Below the pieces are notes generated by a model that did no database searches, was not told where the DNA came from, and worked only from the letters and a program-made list of their open reading frames with translations. Position numbers and translations under genes: made by a program. Below, piece by piece: positions 1-9,059 of a stretch of DNA of 64,000 nucleotides; within the stretch, counting starts at the first letter, position 1, and the number at the start of each line of letters is the position of its first letter. The DNA comes from Gottfriedia endophytica. GTDB taxonomy: Bacteria > Bacillota > Bacilli > Bacillales > Bacillaceae_G. The DNA is taken from assembly GCF_017814275.1 (NCBI RefSeq), contig NZ_JAGIYQ010000002.1, positions 310,001-374,000 of the forward strand. The letters run 5' to 3'.

Positions 1-1308
1 AGTATTTTCTAAAATTTCTTTAACACGAGCTAAGAATTTACCACAAATTAATCCATCTAGAACTCGATGATCAAGTGATAAGCATAGATTAACCATGTCA
101 CGAACACCAATCATTCCATTCACAACAGCTGGACGTTTTACAATATTCTCAACTTGTAGAATTGCTGCTTGAGGGTAATTAATAATCCCTGCACTTGCAA
201 CACTACCAAATGAACCAGTATTGTTTACTGTGAAAGTTCCACCTTGCATTTCATCCGATTTTAGCTTTCCAGTACGGACTTTTTTCGCAAGTTCTGTAAT
301 TTCACGAGCAATGCCTTTAATTGTTTTCTCATCTGCATTTTTAATAACTGGAACAAATAATGCATCGTCAGTTGCTACTGCGATTGAAAGATTAATATCT
401 TTCTTTTGAATAATTTTATCGCCAGCCCACATTGAGTTAATTTGAGGGAACTCTTTTAACGCTTGAGCAACAGCTTTTACAAAGAAAGCGAAGAATGTTA
501 ATGAGTAACCTTCTTTTTGTTTAAATGTATCTTTAATGCTGTTACGATAGTTAACAAGATTTGTTACGTCAACTTCAACCATCATCCAAGCATGTGGTGC
601 TTCATGCTTACTACGAAGCATGTTTGCAGCAATCGCTTTACGTACACCATTAACTGGAATTTCAATATCACCAACCGCTGTTGGAACTGAAACTGGCGCA
701 GGTGCAGGTGCTGCTGCTTTTGCTATTGGAGCAGTTGGAGCTACTTCAGTTTGTACTGCTACAGGAGCCGCTGGTGCTACTGGAGCTGTAGGTGCTACTG
801 GCACACCATTTGCAATAGCATTTAAAACGTCTTTACGTGACACACGTCCATTCGCACCTGTTCCTTGAATTAAAGTAAGGTCGATGTTATTTTCTTGTGC
901 TATACGTAAAACTGCAGGTGAATAGCGAACTTTATTACCATCATCAGCTTTACGAGCTGTTTGAGCCACTGCTACTGGTTCTGATTGGAAAGTTTCATTG
1001 ATTGATTCTACACTTTCTTGAATCGCATCTTTTGTTGCTTCTGCAGACACGGTAACAGTTTCTCCTGCACCCTCTACTTCAATCGTACAAATAATTTCAC
1101 CAACAGCTAATGTATCACCCTCATTAGCAATTAATTCTTTAATAACGCCAGTAAATGAAGATGGTACTTCTGCGTTTACTTTATCAGTCATTACTTCTGC
1201 TAATGGATCATATTTATTTACTTTATCTCCAACTTTAACTAACCACGTGCTAATTGTACCCTCAGTTACACTTTCACCAAGTTGAGGCATTTTAATATTT
1301 TCAATCAT
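1..1308 (-). CDS. bkdB: Branched-chain alpha-keto acid dehydrogenase E2 (dihydrolipoamide acyltransferase), 3' end cut by window edge
   Basis: E2 core of the branched-chain keto acid dehydrogenase; it passes the acyl group from E1 through lipoyl-lysine to CoA. Reading the minus strand from ATG at 1308 (RBS GGAGG about 8 nt upstream) gives an N-terminal lipoyl domain with the lipoylation motif TDKV (Lys43), a peripheral subunit-binding domain around residues 120-157, and an Ala/Pro-rich linker around 164-215. A catalytic domain follows and contains DHRVLDG, the CAT-like active-site motif, about 19 residues before the window edge. The 436 codons visible match the usual family length, so only a few residues are missing. 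It is the last visible gene of the bkd operon, 30 nt after bkdAB. Confidence 0.95.
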   Translation of the reverse strand, partial: MIENIKMPQLGESVTEGTISTWLVKVGDKVNKYDPLAEVMTDKVNAEVPSSFTGVIKELIANEGDTLAVGEIICTIEVEGAGETVTVSAEATKDAIQESVESINETFQSEPVAVAQTARKADDGNKVRYSPAVLRIAQENNIDLTLIQGTGANGRVSRKDVLNAIANGVPVAPTAPVAPAAPVAVQTEVAPTAPIAKAAAPAPAPVSVPTAVGDIEIPVNGVRKAIAANMLRSKHEAPHAWMMVEVDVTNLVNYRNSIKDTFKQKEGYSLTFFAFFVKAVAQALKEFPQINSMWAGDKIIQKKDINLSIAVATDDALFVPVIKNADEKTIKGIAREITELAKKVRTGKLKSDEMQGGTFTVNNTGSFGSVASAGIINYPQAAILQVENIVKRPAVVNGMIGVRDMVNLCLSLDHRVLDGLICGKFLARVKEILENT

Positions 1309-1338
1309 GTTTGCGTCCTCCTTTTCCGAACAGTGCCG

Positions 1339-2322
1339 TTAAAAAGCTGCGAGTTCTCTCATCGCTTTTTCTACTTTATCAGGATTTACCATAAAGAATT
1401 TTTCCATTGTAGGTGAATAAGGCATTGCTGGAACATCAGGACCAGCTAAACGAGCAATCGGAGCATCTAAGTCAAATAAACAATTTTCTGCAATAATTGC
1501 AGCAACTTCACTCATTATGCTTCCTTCTTTATTATCTTCTGTTAATAGAAGAACTTTACCTGTTTTAGATGCCGCTTCCATAATTGCTTCTTTATCTAAT
1601 GGATAAACTGTACGTAAGTCTAAAACGTGAACTGAGATACCATCTTTTGCAAGTTTTTCTGCTGCTTGAAGAGCAAAATGAACACATAATCCGTAAGTAA
1701 TAACAGTAATGTCTTCACCTTCACGTTTTACGTCAGCTTTTCCAATTGGAAGTACGTAATCAGTTTCTGGTACTTCACCTTTGATTAAACGGTATGCACG
1801 TTTATGTTCAAAGAAAAGAACTGGATCATTATCACGAATAGCTGCTTTTAATAAACCTTTTACATCATAAGGTGTTGAAGGCATAACAATCTTTAAACCT
1901 GGTACATTAGCAAATAATGCTTCAACAGATTGAGAATGGTACAATGCACCATGAACTCCACCACCATAAGGTGCACGAATCGTAATTGGACAGCTCCAGT
2001 CGTTATTTGAACGATAACGAATTTTTGCTGCTTCAGAAACGATTTGGTTCACTGCTGGCATGATAAAGTCAGCAAATTGCATTTCAGCAACTGGACGTAA
2101 ACCATACATAGCTGCTCCGATTCCAACACCAGCAATTGCAGATTCTGCAAGAGGTGTATCTAACACACGTTGTTCCCCAAATTGATCATAAAGGCCAGTC
2201 GTCGCTTTGAAAACTCCACCTTTTAATCCAACGTCTTCTCCTAATACAAATACTTTAGGATCGCGTTCCATTTCCTCTTTTAACGCCATTGTAACTGCAT
2301 CAATATAAGAAATTACTGCCAT
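1339..2322 (-). CDS. bkdAB: Branched-chain keto acid dehydrogenase E1 component, beta subunit
   Basis: 327 aa, full length for an E1-beta of the 2-oxoacid dehydrogenase family. It opens with ISYIDAVTMALKEEM and has the conserved EDVGLKGGVF segment (about 28-38) and the transketolase C-terminal half (VLDLRTVYPLD). It pairs with BkdAA to form the thiamine diphosphate-dependent decarboxylase that feeds acyl groups to E2. Start ATG at 2322 has the RBS GGGAGG. It lies 17 nt after bkdAA and is clearly co-transcribed with it. Confidence 0.96.
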   Translation of the reverse strand: MAVISYIDAVTMALKEEMERDPKVFVLGEDVGLKGGVFKATTGLYDQFGEQRVLDTPLAESAIAGVGIGAAMYGLRPVAEMQFADFIMPAVNQIVSEAAKIRYRSNNDWSCPITIRAPYGGGVHGALYHSQSVEALFANVPGLKIVMPSTPYDVKGLLKAAIRDNDPVLFFEHKRAYRLIKGEVPETDYVLPIGKADVKREGEDITVITYGLCVHFALQAAEKLAKDGISVHVLDLRTVYPLDKEAIMEAASKTGKVLLLTEDNKEGSIMSEVAAIIAENCLFDLDAPIARLAGPDVPAMPYSPTMEKFFMVNPDKVEKAMRELAAF

Positions 2323-2339
2323 GTTGTCTTGCCTCCCTC

Positions 2340-3344
2340 TTATTCCTCGTATACGAACTTCATTGCATGCTCTGGATCTGAATATGGTGCGTTCTCTGCA
2401 TAATCTGTTGCTTCATCAACAATTCCACGAAGTTTAGCTTCTAAAGCTTCTTCTACTTCCTCAGTTAAAACGCCAACTTCTCTTAAGTATGCTGCAAATG
2501 TATGGACACAATCTTTTTGCTTCGCTTCTTCAACTTCTTCACGTGAACGATAAACTCTATCATCATCATCACTTGAGTGAGGTGTTAAACGATATGATAC
2601 TGTTTCAACTAAAGTAGGACCTTCCCCGCGGCGAGCTCTGTCAGCAGCTTCTTTAACAACTTTATAAACTTCTAATGGATCATTTCCATCTACTGTAAAG
2701 CCTGGCATACCATATCCAATTGCACGATCAGATACTTTTTCACAAGCTAATTGTTTCTCAATTGGAATTGAGATCGCATATTTATTATTTTCACACATAA
2801 AGATTACAGGTAATTTATGAACTCCAGCAAAGTTTGCACCCTCATGGAAATCACCTTGGTTTGATGAACCTTCACCAAATGACACCCATGAAACGAAATC
2901 TTTTCCTTCCATTTTTGCAGCTAATGCAATACCAACTGCATGTGGAACTTGAGTTGTAACTGGAGAAGATCCTGTTACGATGCGGTTTTTCTTTTGACCA
3001 AAGTGACCAGGCATTTGACGACCACCAGAGTTTGGATCTTCAGCTTTTGCAAAACCTGATAACATTAATTCCTTAGGAGTCATACCGAATTGTAAAACAA
3101 CACCCATATCACGATAATATGGTAGAACATAGTCTTTTGTATTATCTAATGCATAAGCTGCACCAACTTGAGCAGCCTCCTGCCCTTGACATGAAATAAC
3201 AAACGGAATTTTGCCCGCACGGTTTAATAACCACATACGCTCATCAACACGACGTGATAAAAGCATTGTTTCATACATATTTAGCACATCTTCATTTGTT
3301 AAACCAAGCTGAGTGTGGCGATTTGAAGCTGTAACATTTTCCAT
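2340..3344 (-). CDS. bkdAA: Branched-chain keto acid dehydrogenase E1 component, alpha subunit
   Basis: 334 aa E1-alpha. The thiamine diphosphate-binding motif GEGSSNQGDFHEG ... ENNKYA is intact, as is the phosphorylation-loop region (YRLTPHSSDDDD). It decarboxylates the keto acids of Leu, Ile and Val. The start ATG at 3344 has a strong RBS (GGAGGGG). Its 5' side is unusual: in B. subtilis lpdV and bkdAA are adjacent, but here 732 bp of tandem family A repeats (3362-4050) separate them, so the bkd transcript would have to read through six hairpins to reach this gene. Confidence 0.96.
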   Translation of the reverse strand: MENVTASNRHTQLGLTNEDVLNMYETMLLSRRVDERMWLLNRAGKIPFVISCQGQEAAQVGAAYALDNTKDYVLPYYRDMGVVLQFGMTPKELMLSGFAKAEDPNSGGRQMPGHFGQKKNRIVTGSSPVTTQVPHAVGIALAAKMEGKDFVSWVSFGEGSSNQGDFHEGANFAGVHKLPVIFMCENNKYAISIPIEKQLACEKVSDRAIGYGMPGFTVDGNDPLEVYKVVKEAADRARRGEGPTLVETVSYRLTPHSSDDDDRVYRSREEVEEAKQKDCVHTFAAYLREVGVLTEEVEEALEAKLRGIVDEATDYAENAPYSDPEHAMKFVYEE

Positions 3345-3361
3345 GATTTCCCCTCCAATTT

Positions 3362-4050
3362 AGAAATGCGTAAGCGACTTGCTCACCTCCGACAGACGTT
3401 GGAGCAAATAACAATGGAAGCGTGCTTTTCGCTTCAATTGCTATTTGTGAAACGGCCGAGGAGGTAGTCGCTGTAGCTAGACATATTAAAAGCGGAAGTG
3501 CCTTGTTTAGCTCCGGCAGACGTTGGAGCAAAAACAGAATGAAGTGTGCTTTTCACTTCAATCTGTTTTTGTGAAACGGCCGAGGAGCTAGGCACTGCAG
3601 CTAGATAGTTAGAAATGCGTAAGCGGCTCGCTCACCTCCGACAGGCATTGGAGCCTTTACCAGTGGAAGCATGGTTTTAGCTTCAACTGGTAAAGGTGAA
3701 ATGACCTAGGAGGTAGTCGCTGTAGCTAGACAGTTTTAAAAGCGTAATGAACTTGTTTAGCTCTGAGAGGCGTTGGAGCAAATAACAATGGAAGCGTGAT
3801 TTTCGCTTCAATTGTTATTTGTGAAACGACCGAAGAGCTAGTTCATGAAGCTAGACAGTTTGAAATGCGGAAGCGTCCCGCTTATCTCCGACAGACATTG
3901 GAGCTATTACCATTTGAAGCGTGATTTTCGCTTCAAATGGTAATAGTGAAATGGCCGAGGAGATGGACGCTGTAGCTAGACAGTTTTAAAAACGGAAGTG
4001 CCTTGTTTAGCTCCAACAGCAGTCGGAGCTAAACAACTTCAGCATTTCTA
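3362..4050 (+). repeat. Family A tandem array 1 (five units plus one decayed unit)
   Basis: Units run about 3362-3483, 3484-3607, 3608-3732, 3733-3857 and 3858-3982, with a decayed sixth to about 4050. Each has fixed blocks (AAATGCGGAAG-like start, GACAGACGTTGGAGC, GTGAAACGGCCGAGG, GCTGTAGCTAGACA end) and three nested stems. Outer stems by copy are GCGACT/AGTCGC, GTGCCT/AGGCAC, GCGGCT/AGTCGC, ATGAAC/GTTCAT and GCGTCC/GGACGC. Middle stems are ACCTCC/GGAGGT, AGCTCC/GGAGCT, ACCTCC/GGAGGT, AGCTCT/AGAGCT and ATCTCC/GGAGAT. The inner stems of about 18 bp also differ but stay paired, capped by a TGNTTTT-like loop. The sixth unit keeps only a short hairpin (TTAGCTCC/GGAGCTAA). Confidence 0.93.
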
Positions 4051-4076
4051 AAAATTATATAAATTAAATGATTATA

Positions 4077-5498
4077 TTAAGAATGAATTGCCAATCCTTC
4101 TACAGCTAAAGCTGCTTCACCAATTGCTTCTGATAAAGAAGGATGTGGATGGATTGTATGAGAAATTTCCCAAGGTGTAGCATCTAATACTCTTGCTAAT
4201 CCTGCTTCTGAAATCATATCTGTTACGTGTGGACCAATCATGTGTACACCTAGTAGATCATTTGTATCTTTATCAACTACAAGTTTTACAAATCCATCAT
4301 GTTCTCCGTAAACAAGCGCTTTACCAATAGCACGGAAAGAGAATTTACCAACTTTTACATTTAAACCTTTTTCCTTAGCTTCACCTTCAGTAAAACCTAC
4401 TGAAGCAACTTCTGGATTGCTGTATACACATTTGCTCACCATTGAAGGATCTAGTGTATAAGGAGTTTTACCAACAATATGTTCAACCGCAATTGTTCCT
4501 TCTCTTGAAGCAACATGAGCAAGCTGTAAACCACCAATTACATCACCGATTGCATAAATATGTGATTCTTTCGTTTGGTAGTATTCATTTGTTTGAATAA
4601 AGCCTTTTTCTACAACAATATCAGTATTTTCAAGGCCAATACCTTCTACGTTTGCTTGACGACCAACAGAAACAAGCATTTTTTCAGCTGTAAATGCTTT
4701 TTCAGTTTCTTTGTGTAATGCCTTAATTGTTACACCTTCATTAATTTCAAGTGTTTCAGCCATTACTTTTGCACCTGTAACAATTTTGATGCCTTTTTTC
4801 TTTAATAATCTTTCCATTTCTTTTGAAATATCTTGATCTTCAAGTGGAAGTACACGTGGACTATATTCAATCACTGTAACTTCAACACCAAAGTCTGCTA
4901 ACATGGAAGCCCATTCAATTCCAATAACTCCTCCACCAACGATGATCATTGATTTTGGTAAGCTTTCCATTTTTAATGCTTCATCTGAAGAAAGTACAAA
5001 CTCTCCATCAATGTTCAATCCAGGTAAAGATTTTGGTCTTGAACCTGTTGCGACCAATACATTTTTAGGAATTAGCATTTCGTTTTCAGAACCATCGTTC
5101 ATTTCAACTGAAATTGTACCAGGCATTGGTGAAAAAATAGATGGTCCTAAAATGCGACCGATCCCATTATACACATCAATTTTGCCTTGTTTCATTAAAT
5201 GCTGAACACCTTTATGCAGCTGTTCTACAATATTTGCTTTACGCTCTTGTACTTTTCCAAAGTTTAACTTTACACCAGATGTTTCGATTCCAAATTCTTC
5301 ACTTTTCTTAGCAGTAGCAAACACTTCAGCACTACGTAATAAAGCTTTACTTGGAATACAACCTGCATGTAAGCAAGTACCACCTAGTTTATTTTTTTCT
5401 ACAACTGCTACTTTTAGGCCCAGTTGTGATGCACGAATTGCTGCAACATAACCACCTGTGCCTCCGCCAAGTACGACTAAATCATATTCTGTTGCCAT
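4077..5498 (-). CDS. lpdV: Dihydrolipoyl dehydrogenase (E3) of the bkd complex
   Basis: 473 aa flavoprotein disulfide reductase. It has an N-terminal FAD motif GGGTGGYVAA, a redox-active pair Cys42/Cys47 in GGTCLHAGCIPSK, a second dinucleotide motif (VGGGVIGIEWAS) and the C-terminal His-Glu segment HPHPSLSEAIGEA. It reoxidises the dihydrolipoyl arm of BkdB with NAD+. The more common sequence has Arg where this has Ala in LHAGC, which does not touch the catalytic cysteines. It starts 10 nt after buk, with RBS GAGGG. The downstream side is occupied by repeat array 1. Confidence 0.95.
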   Translation of the reverse strand: MATEYDLVVLGGGTGGYVAAIRASQLGLKVAVVEKNKLGGTCLHAGCIPSKALLRSAEVFATAKKSEEFGIETSGVKLNFGKVQERKANIVEQLHKGVQHLMKQGKIDVYNGIGRILGPSIFSPMPGTISVEMNDGSENEMLIPKNVLVATGSRPKSLPGLNIDGEFVLSSDEALKMESLPKSMIIVGGGVIGIEWASMLADFGVEVTVIEYSPRVLPLEDQDISKEMERLLKKKGIKIVTGAKVMAETLEINEGVTIKALHKETEKAFTAEKMLVSVGRQANVEGIGLENTDIVVEKGFIQTNEYYQTKESHIYAIGDVIGGLQLAHVASREGTIAVEHIVGKTPYTLDPSMVSKCVYSNPEVASVGFTEGEAKEKGLNVKVGKFSFRAIGKALVYGEHDGFVKLVVDKDTNDLLGVHMIGPHVTDMISEAGLARVLDATPWEISHTIHPHPSLSEAIGEAALAVEGLAIHS

Positions 5499-5508
5499 GG
5501 ATTTTCCC

Positions 5509-6618
5509 TCACATTTTCACACTTGATTTAATTGAGAAGCTTCCCGGATAATCTTTCGCATCTTCTTCTTCGCGAAGTACTCGTAATGCGCCTTCACTTA
5601 GTGCTTGAAGCTCATTTTCACCAGGTAAAACAATTACTCTTGCCATCCATTTTACACGATTTGTTATTTCATTTACAATTATATCACTGTAAGCAATTCC
5701 ACCTGTTAAAACGATTGCATCAATGTCCCCTTCAAGGACAGCTCCTGCACTACCGATTTCTTTTGCTACCTGATAAGCCATTGCTTCATATATTAATTTT
5801 GCTTGTTCATCGCCATTTTCAATCATTTTCTCTACTTTAATTGCATCGGCAGTTCCTAGGTATCCAGCAAGCCCACCATGACCAACAAGCATTTTTTGAA
5901 CTTCATTAATATAATAGTCTCCTGAAAAACACATCTTTACTAAGTCACCAACAGGGACAGTACCTGTTCTTTCTGGGCTAAATGGACCTTCTCCATCAAG
6001 ACCATTATTTACATCAATAACTTTTCCTTTTTTATGAGCACCAACCGTTATACCGCCACCCATATGTGTAACAATCAGGTTTAAGTCTGAATACTTTTTC
6101 CCAAGTTGTTTTGCCACTTTACGAGCTACTGACTTTTGGTTTAATGCATGAAAAATACTTTTTCGTTCTACTTGTGGTAAACCGCTAATCTTAGCAATCG
6201 GTTCCATTTCATCAACAACAACTGGATCTACTATAAACGCTGGAATATTAAGTCCTTTTGCTATTTCATTTGCAATAATCCCACCAAGATTGGATGCATG
6301 CTGTCCGTTATATCCTGACTTTAAATCTTCTAACATTACATCATTTACAGCATATGTGCCACCTTCAATTGGACGTAGTAAACCACCGCGACCACATACA
6401 GCACTTAATTTTGAAAGGTTAATCCCTTCTTTGTGAAGGACTTCTAAAATAATATTTTTCCGAAAATTATATTGATCGATTATTGATGAAAACGAATCTA
6501 ATTGCTCATCTTCATGACGAATCGTTTGTTCAATTATTGGCTTTTCATCATCAAAAACCCCTACTTTTGTCGATGTACTGCCAGGATTAATAACTAAAAT
6601 GCGATGTTCTGCCAACAT
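5509..6618 (-). CDS. buk: Butyrate kinase
   Basis: ASKHA-fold acyl kinase that converts branched acyl phosphate plus ADP to acid plus ATP, the partner of Ptb. It has the N-terminal phosphate motif [22 protein letters not shown] and the C-terminal LTGGIAYSD. An in-frame Met exists at 6636, but ATG at 6618 (MLAEHRIL) is preferred: GGAGGG sits 5 nt before it and the family starts there. That gives 369 aa, close to the usual length. It lies between bcd and lpdV in the bkd operon. Confidence 0.95.
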   Translation of the reverse strand: MLAEHRILVINPGSTSTKVGVFDDEKPIIEQTIRHEDEQLDSFSSIIDQYNFRKNIILEVLHKEGINLSKLSAVCGRGGLLRPIEGGTYAVNDVMLEDLKSGYNGQHASNLGGIIANEIAKGLNIPAFIVDPVVVDEMEPIAKISGLPQVERKSIFHALNQKSVARKVAKQLGKKYSDLNLIVTHMGGGITVGAHKKGKVIDVNNGLDGEGPFSPERTGTVPVGDLVKMCFSGDYYINEVQKMLVGHGGLAGYLGTADAIKVEKMIENGDEQAKLIYEAMAYQVAKEIGSAGAVLEGDIDAIVLTGGIAYSDIIVNEITNRVKWMARVIVLPGENELQALSEGALRVLREEEDAKDYPGSFSIKSSVKM

Positions 6619-6652
6619 TGTCCCTCCAACTTTCATGAAAAAATTTATTATT

Positions 6653-6768
6653 TAGGCTGACCATTTTGGAATAACCCATTCATTTGGTAAATATGCTAAA
6701 AACACACTCGTGAATTCACAGACATATCTATAATAAATAAGTTAAAACTTTCCCAAATAGTCAGCCTA
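6653..6768. repeat. Small inverted-repeat element between bcd and buk
   Basis: A 116-bp AT-rich segment is bounded by imperfect inverted repeats of about 19 bp: TAGGCTGACCATTTTGGAA at the left and its near-complement ending AGTCAGCCTA at the right. The loop of about 75 bp has no ORF. No clear target duplication is visible. It could be a small MITE or a long-range mRNA hairpin between two operon genes. It does not match families A, B or C. Confidence 0.55.
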
Positions 6769-6789
6769 TCTAAAATCTATTTTTATGAA

Positions 6790-7887
6790 TTATTTTTTTC
6801 TACTTAAGATATTGTGTCCATTCTGTAAGAATTGACTACGTGAGTTATGCATGCGGTTGATACGTTCTTCTGCAAGACGATCAGCAGCTACATATGTTGG
6901 AACGCCATCACGTTTTGAAATTTCAATTACTTTTGAAATGTTGTCATAAATTCCTTCAACTTTTTTCAAAGCGCGGTCATAGTTATATCCATATAATTCG
7001 TCTGCTACATTGATAACGCCACCAGCATTGATTACGTAATCAGGTGCGTAAACAATACCTAATTCATGGATTAAGTCACCATGACGTGCTTCTTTTAATT
7101 GGTTATTAGCAGAACCAGCAATAACTTTTGCTTTTAATTGTGGAATTGTTTCATCGTTTACAGTTGCTCCTAATGCACATGGTGCATAGATGTCACATTC
7201 AACGCCGTAAATTTCGTTTGGTTCAACAGCAGTCGCACCAAATTCTTCTACAGCACGTTGTACAGCTTCTTTGTTAATATCTGTAACGATTAATTGTGCA
7301 CCTTCTTCATGTAGATGTTTACATAGGCTATAAGCTACGTTCCCTACACCTTGTACAGCAATTACTTTACCTTCTAAGCTATCAGTACCGAATGCTTCTT
7401 TTGCAGCAGCTTTCATACCAACATATACACCGTAAGCAGTTACTGGAGATGGGTTACCAGAAGAACCGAATGAAGGTGAAATACCAGTTACATAATCAGT
7501 TTCTTCATGGATTAAGTCCATATCAGCAACAGTTGTTCCAACATCTTCAGCAGTGATATAACGGCCATTTAATCCTTGAATATAACGTCCTAATGCACGG
7601 AACATTTCTTCACTTTTATCTTTACGTGGATCCCCGATAATAACTGTTTTTGCACCACCTAAGTTTAATCCAGCTGCTGCGTTTTTATATGTCATTCCTC
7701 TTGCAAGACGAAGAGCATCTTCAATTGCAGCTTCTTCAGAATCATATGTCCACATTCTTGTTCCACCTAAAGCTGGTCCAAGAGTTGTATCGTGAATTGC
7801 AATAATCGCTTTTAATCCTGATTGTTTATCTTGGCAAAAAACCACTTGCTCATAATCATAAGTTTCTAAGTATTTGAAAATTTCCAT
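6790..7887 (-). CDS. bcd: Leucine (branched-chain amino acid) dehydrogenase
   Basis: 365 aa Glu/Leu/Phe/Val dehydrogenase family enzyme that oxidatively deaminates Leu, Ile and Val with NAD+ to the keto acids used by the Bkd complex. It has the substrate segment [10 protein letters not shown], the catalytic-lysine region [10 protein letters not shown] and the Rossmann motif [11 protein letters not shown]. Start ATG at 7887 has RBS GGGAGA. It follows ptb by 22 nt. A gap of about 170 bp with an inverted-repeat element precedes buk. Confidence 0.96.
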   Translation of the reverse strand: MEIFKYLETYDYEQVVFCQDKQSGLKAIIAIHDTTLGPALGGTRMWTYDSEEAAIEDALRLARGMTYKNAAAGLNLGGAKTVIIGDPRKDKSEEMFRALGRYIQGLNGRYITAEDVGTTVADMDLIHEETDYVTGISPSFGSSGNPSPVTAYGVYVGMKAAAKEAFGTDSLEGKVIAVQGVGNVAYSLCKHLHEEGAQLIVTDINKEAVQRAVEEFGATAVEPNEIYGVECDIYAPCALGATVNDETIPQLKAKVIAGSANNQLKEARHGDLIHELGIVYAPDYVINAGGVINVADELYGYNYDRALKKVEGIYDNISKVIEISKRDGVPTYVAADRLAEERINRMHNSRSQFLQNGHNILSRKK

Positions 7888-7909
7888 GTTATTACATCTC
7901 CCTAATATA

Positions 7910-8815
7910 TTATTTATTTGATGAACAAATTGCTAAAGCTAGTGAATATAGTTTAGTTTGAGCACTATCAGATCTTGAAGTAAGCACAATTGGTGCTTTT
8001 GCTCCTGCAATTACAGCAGCAACTTTTGCATTTGCCATAAAAACAAATGATTTATACAATACATTTCCTGATTCAATTGAAGGAACCATTAAAATGTCTG
8101 CATTTCCAGCAACTACTCCATTTAAGCCCTTATGTTCCGCTGCTTCCATAGAAACAGCATTATCAAGAGCAAGCGGACCATCAATTAGACAATTTTTTAT
8201 TTGTCCTCTTACATTCATCATTGTTAATGCAGCAGCATCAATTGTTGCTTGCATTGCTGGATTAACCACTTCAACGGCTGATAATACTGCTACTTTAGGT
8301 AAAGAGATCCCAACTTTCCTAGCAATCTCTACACTATTTTCAATTATAAGAGCCTTTTGTTGAAGCGTAGGGGCAATATTCATTGCAGCATCAGTTAAAA
8401 ATACCAATTTATCTCTAGTCGGTATTTCAAACATTGCAACATGAGACAGTACTTCCCTATTTCTTAATCCATACTCTTTATTTAATACTTCCTTTAAAAG
8501 AGTAGCAGTGGGAACATTCCCTTTCATAACAATCGAAGCATTTCCTTTATTTACAGCTTCAACCGCTAATTTAGCTGCCTCTTGATTTGACGAGGCATGA
8601 ACGATTTGTATGCGCTTACTTTTATTGTAATCATTCTGTAAGTCTTCATACATTTCAGATAAAGTCTCTTCGTTTCCAAAGAGTAGAAAATTAGCTAAAT
8701 TCTCTTCTAAAGCTAACGTTATTGCTTCTTTCACTTCTAAGTCTTCTGCAACAGCTACAGATATCGTTTTCTTAGGAAGTTCTTTAGCTAGTGGAATTAA
8801 ATCTGTAAATTTCAT
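7910..8815 (-). CDS. ptb: Phosphate butyryltransferase
   Basis: 301 aa PTA/PTB family enzyme exchanging CoA for phosphate on (branched) acyl-CoA, so that butyrate kinase can make ATP. It is the first structural gene of the bkd operon. Family signatures include [29 protein letters not shown] and DGPLALDNA. Start ATG at 8815 has RBS AAAGGATG. A sigma-54 promoter lies about 40 bp upstream, consistent with control by the neighbouring BkdR. Confidence 0.95.
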   Translation of the reverse strand: MKFTDLIPLAKELPKKTISVAVAEDLEVKEAITLALEENLANFLLFGNEETLSEMYEDLQNDYNKSKRIQIVHASSNQEAAKLAVEAVNKGNASIVMKGNVPTATLLKEVLNKEYGLRNREVLSHVAMFEIPTRDKLVFLTDAAMNIAPTLQQKALIIENSVEIARKVGISLPKVAVLSAVEVVNPAMQATIDAAALTMMNVRGQIKNCLIDGPLALDNAVSMEAAEHKGLNGVVAGNADILMVPSIESGNVLYKSFVFMANAKVAAVIAGAKAPIVLTSRSDSAQTKLYSLALAICSSNK

Positions 8816-8852
8816 AGAAAACTCATCCTTTCATCCCCCCACTAATTATATA

Positions 8853-8869
8853 AGCAAAAAGTGTGCCAA
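8853..8869 (-). promoter_or_regulatory. Sigma-54 (SigL) -24/-12 promoter of the bkd operon
   Basis: The minus strand reads TTGGCACACTTTTTGCT, a near-perfect sigma-54 site (consensus TTGGCAC-N5-TTGCW). The GG at 8867-8866 and GC at 8855-8854 have the required 10 bases between them. The expected start site is near 8842, 27 nt before the ptb ATG. The gene directly upstream encodes a sigma-54 activator (BkdR), so function and context agree. Confidence 0.9.
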
Positions 8870-9035
8870 CTTTCTCTAAACAGTCAAAATTCTTTCTTGT
8901 AAGCGTTATTTCTTATTTAAACGTCTTAAAAAATGTATTTTTGACATCAATTATTATATCACTTAATTCTAACACTTGGTACTAATTTATTACTTTTTTA
9001 CCATATTTTTAAAATAAACTCTGCAAAAAATATCA

Positions 9036-9059
9036 TAGCACGCAAATTATTGCATGCTA
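9036..9059 (-). terminator. Probable intrinsic terminator at the end of bkdR
   Basis: On the minus strand the last codons of bkdR form AGCATGCAA / TTTGCGTGCT, followed by ATGATATTTTTT. The hairpin overlaps the stop codon, so it would end the bkdR message just before the ptb regulatory region. Confidence 0.55.

Noticed and set aside
620-868. Ala/Gly/Thr-rich 82-codon plus-strand ORF
   Set aside because: It is antisense to the Ala/Pro-rich linker of bkdB, which explains its odd composition.
3292-3531. 79-codon minus-strand ORF across family A unit 1
   Set aside because: It reads through a structured repeat and overlaps bkdAA; no ribosome site. The similar frame at 37504-37713 has the same origin.
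3362-4050. Tandem unit array that could be taken for a CRISPR
   Set aside because: Units of about 124 bp are joined end to end with no spacers, each unit is itself a long hairpin, and no cas gene is present.
4903-5205. 100-codon plus-strand ORF
   Set aside because: Antisense shadow of lpdV, which is a clear full-length enzyme gene.
6653-6768. Reading the inverted repeat as an intrinsic terminator
   Set aside because: Arms are separated by about 75 bp and no U run follows on the transcribed strand.
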